Source: an uncultured Ruminococcus sp.
GTDB taxonomy: Bacteria > Bacillota > Clostridia > Oscillospirales > CAG-272
Reading direction: 5' to 3'
Assembly: GCA_902783705.1 (NCBI GenBank)
Contig: CACZSA010000276.1
Span: 1 to 6,306, forward strand
DNA length: 6,306 nucleotides
Shown here piece after piece: positions 1 to 6,306 of the stretch. How positions within the stretch are numbered: the stretch's first letter is position 1; every line of letters begins with the position of its first letter. Position numbers and translations under genes: made by a program. The notes under the pieces were generated by a model that saw only the letters and a program-made list of their open reading frames with translations, was not told where the DNA came from and ran no database searches.

Positions 1-659
1 TCGAGGAGATCCTCACCGCGTACGACTGGGATATGGCGCAGGTGCAGTTCAACTACATGGACGTCGACAATCAGGCGTCGATCAAGGACGTCCGTCTGGC
101 AGGCGAGCGCGGCGTGCCGATCGTCATCATGGAGGGCCTGCGCGGCGGCAAGCTGGCGGTGGCCCCGGACAACGTGCAGGCGATCTACGACGCGTTCCCG
201 GTGAAGCGGAGCCCGGTCGAATGGGCGTTCCGCTGGCTGTGCAACTTCCCCGAGATCGCGACAGTCCTCTCCGGCGTGACGAATATGCAGCAGACTGAGG
301 ACAACCTCGCGATCTTCGACCGCTGCACCGTCGGCGCGATGACCGACGAGGAGCTCGCGCTGATGGACAGAGTGCGGGAGGCCTACCAGAGCCGCACGAA
401 GGTCGGATGCACCGGATGCCGCTACTGCATGCCGTGCCCGAACGACGTCGACATCCCGTGGATCTTCGCGATCTGGAACAACAAATTCCAGTTCGGCGAA
501 AAGCTCGAAGGAAACTGGGACTACCGGCGCCTCATCAACGACGGTCACGACGCTTCGAAGTGCGTGGGCTGCGGCGCGTGCGAGGGCGTATGTCCCCAGC
601 AGCTCTCGATCATCGATCTCTTGCAGACGGCAGATTCGGAAATGAGAGCGAAGGAATAA
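1..659 (+). CDS. Aldo/keto reductase with C-terminal double 4Fe-4S domain (5'-partial)
   Basis: The reading frame is open to the left edge (first full codon at base 3) and ends at TAA 657-659. The ATG at 33 is internal, because the codons before it encode a continuous family-like stretch (EEILTAYDWD) leading into QVQFNYMD, the typical beta-strand region of the aldo/keto reductase barrel. About 218 residues are visible. The barrel's second half (VPIVIMEGLRGGKLA, then the WAFRWL...VLSGVTN segment that helps bind NADP in the family) is followed by a ferredoxin-like tail. That tail has two cysteine clusters: CTGCRYCMPCP (codons from about base 408) and CVGCGACEGVCP (from about base 561), each fitting one 4Fe-4S cluster. 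The architecture matches the COG1453 type of predicted oxidoreductase found mainly in anaerobes. The substrate is unknown. The catalytic Asp/Tyr/Lys/His tetrad lies outside the window, so activity cannot be judged. The gene converges on the atp operon and is probably functionally unrelated to it. Confidence 0.93.
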   Translation, partial: EEILTAYDWDMAQVQFNYMDVDNQASIKDVRLAGERGVPIVIMEGLRGGKLAVAPDNVQAIYDAFPVKRSPVEWAFRWLCNFPEIATVLSGVTNMQQTEDNLAIFDRCTVGAMTDEELALMDRVREAYQSRTKVGCTGCRYCMPCPNDVDIPWIFAIWNNKFQFGEKLEGNWDYRRLINDGHDASKCVGCGACEGVCPQQLSIIDLLQTADSEMRAKE

Positions 660-670
660 CAAAACAAAGA

Positions 671-700
671 AGGCTGCGTGCAAATGCGGCCTCCTTTTCT
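671..700 (+). terminator. Rho-independent terminator of the aldo/keto reductase gene
   Basis: The hairpin starts 11 bases after the reductase stop codon. Arm AGGCTGC (671-677) pairs with GCGGCCT (686-692), a 7-bp stem with one G-T wobble and an 8-base loop. It is followed by CCTTTTCT (693-700). Read on the minus strand, the same stem is followed by the T-rich run TTCTTTGTTTTG, so it may also act as a backup terminator for the atp operon. Confidence 0.75.
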
Positions 701-706
701 GTGCGG

Positions 707-740
707 ACAAACAAAAACCGAGGCTTCATGCCCCGGTTTT
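707..740 (-). terminator. Rho-independent terminator of the atp operon, overlapping the end of atpC
   Basis: Arm AAAACCG (714-720) pairs perfectly with CGGTTTT (734-740). After one mismatch (721/733) the stem continues as GGC (722-724) with GCC (730-732), closing a 5-base loop at 725-729. On the minus strand the stem ends in a T run continuing as TGTTTG (713-708). On the plus strand it is followed by CTCTGTTT, so it could work in both directions. The atpC stop codon (726-728) lies in the loop, and the first arm in the minus-strand transcript encodes the last residues of epsilon. Confidence 0.8.
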
Positions 741-1010
741 CTCTGTTTCCCATGTGAAATCGGACGACATCACGCGGACGGCGTCGTGCGAGACGATCAG
801 CATCCCACCGCTGCAGTGCGCGCGGCGGATCACTTCTCCGTCCTCGCCGACGTACACCCGGCATTCTCCGTCCTTCAGCGCGGTCACGAACGGGATGTGC
901 CCCGCGAGGATCGCGAGATCGCCCCCTATCCCCCGGACCGAGAGCTGGAACGCCTCCCCGTCAAAGCGGAGACCGTCCGGCGCGGCGATCTGAAGCCTGA
1001 ACGCTTTCAT
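726..1010 (-). CDS. atpC: F1Fo ATP synthase subunit epsilon, short form lacking the C-terminal helical domain
   Basis: Epsilon is part of the central stalk, binding gamma and the c-ring. The 94-residue protein shows the N-terminal beta-sandwich: FRLQIAAPDGL at the start, the hallmark GDLAILAGHIPFVTALKDG at residues 30-48, and CSGGMLIVSHDAVRVM at about 66-81. It ends at WETEKTGA, just where the usual two C-terminal helices would begin; common bacterial epsilon is about 130-140 residues. That helical domain inhibits ATP hydrolysis in many species, so this enzyme presumably lacks epsilon-type autoinhibition (inference). The start is well supported: a strong AGGAGGT ribosome binding site (1017-1023 on the complement) sits 6 bases upstream of ATG, and the gene begins 17 bases after atpD. 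Only 66 bases separate its stop codon from the convergent reductase, too few to hide a frameshifted C-terminal domain. It is the last gene of the operon. Identity is firm. Confidence 0.93.
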   Translation of the reverse strand: MKAFRLQIAAPDGLRFDGEAFQLSVRGIGGDLAILAGHIPFVTALKDGECRVYVGEDGEVIRRAHCSGGMLIVSHDAVRVMSSDFTWETEKTGA

Positions 1011-1027
1011 CTTCGGACCTCCTCCCG

Positions 1028-2428
<1,401 letters not shown>

Positions 2429-2465
2429 AGTATTCTCCAGTTGTTTTGGATGGAATCTGTTGATT

Positions 2466-2479
2466 GAAGTAAGAAGTAA
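2466..2479. repeat. Tandem duplication of GAAGTAA within a purine-rich tract
   Basis: GAAGTAA occurs at 2466-2472 and again immediately at 2473-2479. It opens a purine-rich stretch running to about 2508 on the plus strand, which is pyrimidine-rich in the atp transcript. It lies just upstream of the atpD ribosome binding site. It may be a simple-sequence remnant; no function is evident. Confidence 0.5.
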
Positions 2480-2503
2480 AAGGGAAGAAGGAAGAGGCGG
2501 GGG

Positions 2504-2527
2504 TGAAATCCGCGGACGCAGATTTCA
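2504..2527 (-). repeat. 10-bp stem-loop in the atpG-atpD spacer
   Basis: TGAAATC (2504-2510) and GATTTCA (2521-2527) are perfect inverted repeats. In the minus-strand RNA the stem extends by a U-G wobble and two G-C pairs to 10 bp, closing a GUCC tetraloop. A C/U-rich stretch follows it, not a clean U run, so it is not a textbook terminator. It could be an RNA-processing or stability hairpin, or part of a dispersed repeat. Confidence 0.6.
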
Positions 2528-2603
2528 TTTATTTATCTTATATGGGTGGATATCCAACATGGAGGAGCACCCCTGCCCATCCCCTTGTAAAAGTTCTTTG
2601 CCA

Positions 2604-2623
2604 GGCTTTCTTTCAAGAAAGCC
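2604..2623. repeat. Perfect 9-bp palindrome in the atpG-atpD spacer
   Basis: GGCTTTCTT (2604-2612) is the exact reverse complement of AAGAAAGCC (2615-2623), with only two bases between. As RNA it would form a stem of about 7 bp with a larger loop. It lacks an adjacent U tract in the atp direction, arguing against a simple terminator. Its compact shape and intergenic position resemble small repetitive palindromic elements, but multiple copies cannot be shown from one window. Confidence 0.6.
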
Positions 2624-2633
2624 GCGTATCCCC

Positions 2634-2654
2634 CGTACCTCTCTGCGTACCTCT
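2634..2654. repeat. 9-bp direct repeat CGTACCTCT at the end of atpG
   Basis: Two exact copies of CGTACCTCT (2634-2642 and 2646-2654) are separated by three bases. The right-hand copy overlaps the atpG stop codon (2653-2655). A degenerate third unit, CGTATCCCC, lies at 2625-2633. It may be a local slippage product or the edge of an inserted element. Confidence 0.5.
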
Positions 2655-3534
2655 ACGCATTCGCCCCGGCGACGATTTCGGTGATTTCCTGCGTGATCGC
2701 GCTCTGGCGGGCCTGGTTGTATTTGAGGTTGAGGTTTTCGAGCATTTCGTCCGCGTTCTTCGTGGCGGAGTCCATGGCGGCGCGCCGGGCAGCGAGCTCG
2801 GACGCAAAGGCCTCCATGACCGAGGTGTAGAGGACGCCGGAGATATACTCCGGGATGATCGCCGCGAGGACCTCCTCCGCGCTCGGCTCGTATTCCGTGA
2901 GGCCGAGGGTGCCCTCCCGCTTCGGGGCGTGGATGTCCTCCGCTGCCGCCGCGTCCGCCGTGCGGCTTTCCGCGAGGACCTCGAGGGGCAGCAGATATGT
3001 GATGTTCGGCTTCTGCGAGAGCATCGACACGAAGCGCGTCGAGATCAGATTCACCGCCCCGATCTCGCCCCGGTCGTACATTCCCTTCGCCTGATACGCG
3101 ATCTTCGCCGAATCGGACGCCGTGAAATGCTCTACCGACACGAAGCCCGCGTCGAGAACGTTCACGTCCCGCTTCGAGGCGTAGTAGTCCGCCGCGCGCT
3201 TGCCCACCGGGATCACATAGTCCCCCGGGCGGATCATTGTCATCGCCGAGCGGAAGATGTTGTTGTTGTACCCGCCGGCAAGTCCCCGGTCGCCCGCGAT
3301 GATAATGTAGAGCGCGGGAAGCTCCCGGGCACGCTGACGCGCGTAGACGCTCTTCTCCGCGGACAGATCCGCGAATGCGTCCAGCATCACGTTCCGGTAG
3401 AAGCGGGACTGCTCCATGCGCGCCGACGCCCGGCGGATCTTCGACGACGCCACCAGCTCCATCGCCTTCGTGATGTGCCGCGTCGAGTCGACCGACTTGA
3501 TCCGGGCGCGGATGGCTTTCGAATTCGCTCCCAT
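2653..3534 (-). CDS. atpG: F1Fo ATP synthase subunit gamma (central rotor shaft)
   Basis: Gamma is the rotating coiled-coil shaft that couples the c-ring to the alpha/beta hexamer. The 293 residues match normal family length. The N-terminal helix carries the hallmark IRARIKSVDSTRHITKAMEL (8-27) followed by VASSKIRRA, and the Rossmann-like domain has YIIIAGDRGLAGGYN (76-90). The C-terminal helix has ASELAARRAAMDSATKNA (244-261) and ends in QARQSAITQEITEIVAGANA (274-293), the classic gamma terminus. Residues about 189-218 are a variable Ala/charged segment. The start is set by the hallmark N-terminus and lies only 3 bases after the atpA stop (TAA GCC ATG), with its GGGGAG ribosome binding site inside the end of atpA, so translation is probably coupled. 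Unusually, the gene is followed by a 224-base gap instead of directly by atpD. Confidence 0.98.
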   Translation of the reverse strand: MGANSKAIRARIKSVDSTRHITKAMELVASSKIRRASARMEQSRFYRNVMLDAFADLSAEKSVYARQRARELPALYIIIAGDRGLAGGYNNNIFRSAMTMIRPGDYVIPVGKRAADYYASKRDVNVLDAGFVSVEHFTASDSAKIAYQAKGMYDRGEIGAVNLISTRFVSMLSQKPNITYLLPLEVLAESRTADAAAAEDIHAPKREGTLGLTEYEPSAEEVLAAIIPEYISGVLYTSVMEAFASELAARRAAMDSATKNADEMLENLNLKYNQARQSAITQEITEIVAGANA

Positions 3535-3537
3535 GGC

Positions 3538-5088
3538 TTATCTCTCCCCGGAGACGACGTGGTAGACCTCGGCGCGGAATTTCTCCGTGAACCGTGCGAG
3601 CACGCCCTCGAGCTCAGCGCGGTCCTCGTCCGGGAGAAGTCCCGTCGAGACGATCCGCTTCATCAGCTCGTCCGCGTTCTCGCGCAGAAAGGCGTAGAGT
3701 TCTTCCTCGTACCGCCGCACGTCGTCCACTTCGATCTCGTTCAGATAGCCGTTGACCGCCGCGAAGATGATCGCGATCTGATATTCCACCGGCACCGGCT
3801 TGTTCTTGTCCTGCTTCAGCACCTCCACGATGCGGCGTCCGAGGGCAAGGCGCGCCTTCGTGTCCGCGTCGAGATCCGAGCCGAACTGCGCGAACGCCTC
3901 GAGCTCGCGGAACTGCGAATACAGCAGCTTCAGGGACGAGGCCGTCTTCTTCATCGCCTTGATCTGCGCGGAACCGCCCACGCGGGAGACCGAAATGCCC
4001 GGGTTGACCGCCGGGATGACCCCCGAGTGGAAGAGCTCCGTCTCGAGGAAGATCTGCCCGTCCGTGATGGAAATGACGTTCGTCGGGATGTACGCGGAAA
4101 CGTCGCCTGCCTGCGTCTCGATGATCGGGAGCGCCGTGATCGAGCCGCCGCCGAATTCCGGAGCGACACGCGCAGCGCGCTCAAGCAGTCTCGAATGCAG
4201 GTAGAAGACGTCGCCCGGATAGGCCTCGCGTCCCGGCGGACGGCGGATGAGCAGGGAAAGCGCGCGGTATGCAACGGCGTGCTTTGAGAGATCGTCGTAC
4301 ACGATCAGCACGTCCCGGCCCTGCGCCATGAAGTATTCCGCGATCGCGCAGCCCGCGTACGGGGCGATGTACTGCAGCGGAGCCGGCTCCGACGCCGACG
4401 CCGAAACAATCACCGAGTAGCGGTCCGCGCCGTTCTTGCGCATCGTCTCCGCGATGTTCGCGACGGTCGAGTTCTTCTGCCCGATCGCCACGTAAATGCA
4501 GATGACGCCCGTGTCGCGCTGATTCAGGATCGTGTCGAGCGCGATGGTCGTCTTGCCCGTCTGACGGTCGCCGACGATCAGCTCGCGCTGGCCCCGTCCG
4601 ATCGGGATCATCGAGTCGATCGCCTTGATGCCCGTCTGCAGCGGTACGGAAACGCTCTTGCGCTTGATGATGCCGGGGGCCTCCGATTCGATCGGGCGGG
4701 TCTCGGTGCAGCCCGTCGGACCACGTCCGTCGATCGGCTGACCGAGGGCGTTCACGATGCGCCCGATCATGCCGTCGCCCACGGGTACGGATACGACGTT
4801 CCCGGTCCGCTTGACCTTCGTGCCCTCGCGGATCTCTTCGGAATCCGAGAGCATGACGATCGCGACCGTCTGCTCCTCGAGGTTCATCGCCATGCCGTAT
4901 TCGCCGCCCTCGAACTGCACGAGCTCGTTCGCCATGCAGTTGTCGAGGCCGAAGGCGCGCACGATGCCGTCGCCCGCGGTGATGACCGTGCCCGTCTCCG
5001 CTTCGGCGGCTTTATTTTCATAGTTCTTGATCTGGTCTTTGATGATGCTGCTGATTTCTTCAGGACGGATGTCCAGCCGAAGTGCCAT
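3538..5088 (-). CDS. atpA: F1Fo ATP synthase subunit alpha
   Basis: Alpha is the non-catalytic nucleotide-binding partner of beta in F1 and supplies the arginine finger to the catalytic site. The 516 residues are slightly longer than the common range of about 500-515. The N-terminus (LDIRPEEISSIIKDQI, 5-20) is the helix that meets delta. Walker A is GDRQTGKT (173-180), Walker B is LIVYDD (261-266), the GREAYPGDVFYLHSRLLERAA signature is at 286-306, and the arginine finger is in VSRVGG (R369). All expected residues are present. ATG is preceded by GGAG with 8-base spacing. The gene lies 27 bases after atpH and 3 bases before atpG, in canonical order. Confidence 0.99.
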   Translation of the reverse strand: MALRLDIRPEEISSIIKDQIKNYENKAAEAETGTVITAGDGIVRAFGLDNCMANELVQFEGGEYGMAMNLEEQTVAIVMLSDSEEIREGTKVKRTGNVVSVPVGDGMIGRIVNALGQPIDGRGPTGCTETRPIESEAPGIIKRKSVSVPLQTGIKAIDSMIPIGRGQRELIVGDRQTGKTTIALDTILNQRDTGVICIYVAIGQKNSTVANIAETMRKNGADRYSVIVSASASEPAPLQYIAPYAGCAIAEYFMAQGRDVLIVYDDLSKHAVAYRALSLLIRRPPGREAYPGDVFYLHSRLLERAARVAPEFGGGSITALPIIETQAGDVSAYIPTNVISITDGQIFLETELFHSGVIPAVNPGISVSRVGGSAQIKAMKKTASSLKLLYSQFRELEAFAQFGSDLDADTKARLALGRRIVEVLKQDKNKPVPVEYQIAIIFAAVNGYLNEIEVDDVRRYEEELYAFLRENADELMKRIVSTGLLPDEDRAELEGVLARFTEKFRAEVYHVVSGER

Positions 5089-5115
5089 GATATGTTCTCC
5101 GTTCCTTTGGTTTCG

Positions 5116-5649
5116 TTATACGTTTGCGCCCGATAAGCGCTCCGCGATCTCCGCGAGGCGGTTCTTCACCGTGTCGTCGATCTGACGGTTATCGTAGAAG
5201 ATCCGCATGCCGCCGATGAGGGAGGGGTTCACTTCGTATTCCATGAGCACTCTCCGTCCCGTGCGGCGCGTCAGACGTTCGGTGAGACGCTCCCGCTGAC
5301 CGTCGTCGAGGGGAACCGCGCTTTCGCAGCGCACGCGCACCACGCCGTTTGCCTCGCACCACAGCCGCTCGTATTCCCCGAAGCACGCCGCGATCTCCGT
5401 CGCCAGCCCCCGCTCCGTCATGAGCTTCGCGAAGTTCGAGAGAAACGGGTGGACGCGTCCGTCGAGGGCTTCCCCGACGAGGGCGACGCGGCGCTCCTTC
5501 GGAATATCCGGGTTGATGAGCAGCCGGGCGTATTCGCGGTCGAAGAGCGGGGCGAGCGCGTGGGTCTCGGCGAGGATCTGCTCCTCCGCTCCGCTCTCAT
5601 GCGCCAGCGCGAAGAGTCCCGCCGCGTATTCCTTCACGATTTCGTTCAT
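5116..5649 (-). CDS. atpH: F1Fo ATP synthase subunit delta (stator link)
   Basis: Delta joins the top of F1 to the b-subunit stalk. The 177 residues are normal length. The N-terminal helical domain is recognisable in VKEYAAGLFALA (5-16) and the LINPDIPKERRVALV segment (44-58). The C-terminal domain carries the diagnostic NPSLIGGMRI (141-150) and IDDTVKNRLAEI (157-168). The middle is less conserved, which is usual for this fast-evolving subunit. ATG at 5647-5649 follows GAGG (5657-5660 on the complement) with 7-base spacing; this site fills most of the 12-base gap after atpF. Confidence 0.97.
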   Translation of the reverse strand: MNEIVKEYAAGLFALAHESGAEEQILAETHALAPLFDREYARLLINPDIPKERRVALVGEALDGRVHPFLSNFAKLMTERGLATEIAACFGEYERLWCEANGVVRVRCESAVPLDDGQRERLTERLTRRTGRRVLMEYEVNPSLIGGMRIFYDNRQIDDTVKNRLAEIAERLSGANV

Positions 5650-5661
5650 CGCGTCACCTCA

Positions 5662-6159
5662 TCAGAGATTCTCGATGAACGAGTCGATGAGATCCCGGTG
5701 GTCGTCGCCGTTCAGCTCGCGGCCCACGACACTCTCCGCGATCTGCACGGAGATGTCGGAGATCTCGTTCTTGAGGTCGTCCATGGCCTTTTTCTTCGCC
5801 TGCTCGATGTCCTCCTCCGCGCGCTTCATCGTCTCGGCGGCCTTGCGGTTCGCGTCGGCGATGATCTCGTCGGACTGACGGTCGGCCCGCTGCGTGGCGG
5901 TGCGGACGATCTGTTCGGCCTCCTCCACCGCACCCGCGAGCTTCGCGTTGTAGAGTTTTTTATCCTCCTCGGCGGACGCCTTCGTCTTTTCGGCGGCGTC
6001 ATAGAGCTCGTCCACCTGACCCTGCCGCGCGGCGAGGATGTTCTGGACGGGCTTGAAGAGGAATTTCTTCAGGATGAGCGTCAGGATCAAGAGGTTGGCG
6101 ATGGACGCGACGACATGCCAGATGTTAAGCGATATGAGCTCAAGATATTCTGCATCCAT
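5662..6159 (-). CDS. atpF: F1Fo ATP synthase subunit b (peripheral stalk)
   Basis: Subunit b anchors in the membrane and forms the peripheral stalk that holds the alpha/beta hexamer still. The 165 residues match the bacterial b type. A single N-terminal membrane segment spans about residues 12-30, followed by KKFLFKPVQNILAARQGQVD (31-50), the conserved exit from the membrane. Residues about 50-135 form a long, charged Ala/Glu/Lys-rich coiled coil. The C-terminus (ISDISVQIAESVVGRELN, then DHRDLIDSFIENL) is the delta-binding end. Only one b gene is seen between atpE and atpH, so a b homodimer is expected. ATG is preceded by GGAG with 9-base spacing; the gene starts 49 bases after atpE. Confidence 0.97.
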   Translation of the reverse strand: MDAEYLELISLNIWHVVASIANLLILTLILKKFLFKPVQNILAARQGQVDELYDAAEKTKASAEEDKKLYNAKLAGAVEEAEQIVRTATQRADRQSDEIIADANRKAAETMKRAEEDIEQAKKKAMDDLKNEISDISVQIAESVVGRELNGDDHRDLIDSFIENL

Positions 6160-6176
6160 GTTTCAGTTCTCCGGTG

Positions 6177-6197
6177 CCTGCCATATCAGTCGGCAGG
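6177..6197 (-). repeat. Hairpin between atpE and atpF
   Basis: CCTGCC (6177-6182) and GGCAGG (6192-6197) form a 6-bp stem with a 9-base loop in the 49-base atpE-atpF spacer, just upstream of the atpF ribosome binding site. No U tract follows. Subunit c is needed in many more copies than b, so a hairpin here could stabilise the atpE 3' end or reduce entry to atpF. That role is inference. Confidence 0.45.
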
Positions 6198-6208
6198 GAT
6201 ATTCATGC

Positions 6209-6306
6209 TCAGAGTCTTCTGATGAAGAGGGAGGGCGCGAGGAGCATCAGAAGAAGACCGGTCACGAAGCCGTAGATACCGGTGGTTTCCGCGATCGCGC
6301 AGCCCA
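6209..6306 (-). CDS. atpE: F1Fo ATP synthase subunit c (3' end only)
   Basis: Too short for a normal ORF call, but clear by translation: the last 31 residues of the c-ring subunit, ending at TGA 6209-6211; the 5' part is beyond the right edge. The visible helix begins AIAETTGIYGFV and continues through a hydrophobic run (TGLLLMLLAPSLF) to the basic tail IRRL. The glutamate in AET is the ion-carrying carboxylate. It is followed by T-T-G-I-Y, closely resembling the E-S-T-G-I-Y of sodium-translocating c subunits such as that of Ilyobacter tartaricus, where E65, S66 and Y70 take part in Na+ binding. Sodium coupling is therefore likely but unproven, because the glutamine expected in helix 1 is outside the window. 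It lies directly upstream of atpF, as in standard atp operons. Confidence 0.93.
   Translation of the reverse strand, partial: GCAIAETTGIYGFVTGLLLMLLAPSLFIRRL

Larger units (their letters stand above)
2429..2652 (-). other. Atypical non-coding gap between atpG and atpD with several hairpins
   Basis: This 224-base spacer interrupts an operon whose other gaps are 3-49 bases. In transcript order it holds: a direct repeat and a 9-bp palindrome just after atpG; a possible two-stage hairpin (CACCC 2568-2572 with GGGTG 2544-2548, inner TGGA/TCCA at 2560-2563/2553-2556) that overlaps the EcoRV-centred palindrome TGGATATCCA (2547-2556); an AT-rich block (2524-2543); a 10-bp stem-loop (2504-2527); a pyrimidine-rich stretch on the transcribed-sense strand (2466-2503); and the atpD ribosome binding site. 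A weak promoter-like pair can be placed here on the minus strand: TTGGAT (2552-2557) and TAAATA 16 bases downstream, with a poor -10 match. I see no credible protein: the longest AUG-started frame in the sense direction that I noted is 15 codons. The region may be a dispersed intergenic repeat or a regulatory/RNA-processing site; the sequence alone cannot decide. Confidence 0.6.

Noticed and set aside
660..1010. Frameshift explanation for the short epsilon
   Set aside because: Only 66 bases lie between the atpC stop codon and the convergent gene, and they are filled by terminators. No helical-domain coding remains in any frame.
2533..2580. 15-codon frame on the minus strand in the atpG-atpD gap (MGRGAPPCWISTHIR)
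   Set aside because: It has a purine-rich stretch upstream but is too short and overlaps predicted hairpins. No leader-peptide logic such as a run of one amino acid is visible.
2429..2652. Insertion sequence or transposase remnant in the spacer
   Set aside because: There is no transposase-like peptide, no matching terminal inverted repeats and no convincing target duplication; the CGTACCTCT repeat has both copies on the same side.
2503..4287. 594-codon open frame on the plus strand
   Set aside because: It lies antisense to atpG and atpA, which have unmistakable motifs. Its product is Arg/His/Asp-rich without any domain, as expected from the opposite strand of GC-rich genes.
5449..6222. 257-codon open frame on the plus strand
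   Set aside because: It is antisense to atpH and atpF. Its Leu/Val/Arg-rich composition mirrors their coiled-coil codons.

Overview
The window is the downstream part of an F1Fo ATP synthase operon on the minus strand, plus the 3' end of one convergent gene on the plus strand. High GC, short intergenic gaps, strong AGGAGG-type ribosome binding sites, a ferredoxin-type aldo/keto reductase and Clostridia-like ATP synthase subunits suggest a high-GC anaerobic Firmicute (Clostridia, perhaps Oscillospiraceae-like). That placement is inferred from sequence character only.

Layout, left to right. Bases 1-659 (+) hold the C-terminal part of an aldo/keto reductase with a double 4Fe-4S domain; its catalytic N-terminus lies off the left edge. 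Bases 660-740 hold two back-to-back hairpin terminators separating the convergent units. On the minus strand, read right to left in transcription order, follow atpE (c, 3' end only), atpF (b), atpH (delta), atpA (alpha), atpG (gamma), atpD (beta) and atpC (epsilon). This is the canonical bacterial order; atpB, and possibly atpI, would lie beyond the right edge.

Together these genes make the Fo membrane rotor (c) and stator (b), the delta link, the alpha/beta catalytic hexamer and the gamma/epsilon central stalk. All catalytic motifs are intact in alpha and beta. The visible part of subunit c carries an E-T-T-G-I-Y motif that resembles sodium-translocating c subunits, so Na+ coupling is a reasonable hypothesis.

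Three things stand out. (1) Epsilon is only 94 residues: the beta-sandwich domain is present but the C-terminal two-helix regulatory domain is absent, and the stop codon sits in the loop of the operon terminator. (2) The operon is tightly packed except for a 224-base non-coding gap between atpG and atpD, which holds three predicted hairpins, an AT-rich block and a purine/pyrimidine tract. It may be a dispersed repeat or an internal regulatory element. (3) A small hairpin lies between atpE and atpF. I found no mobile-element gene, CRISPR array, RNA gene or clearly new multi-gene system.
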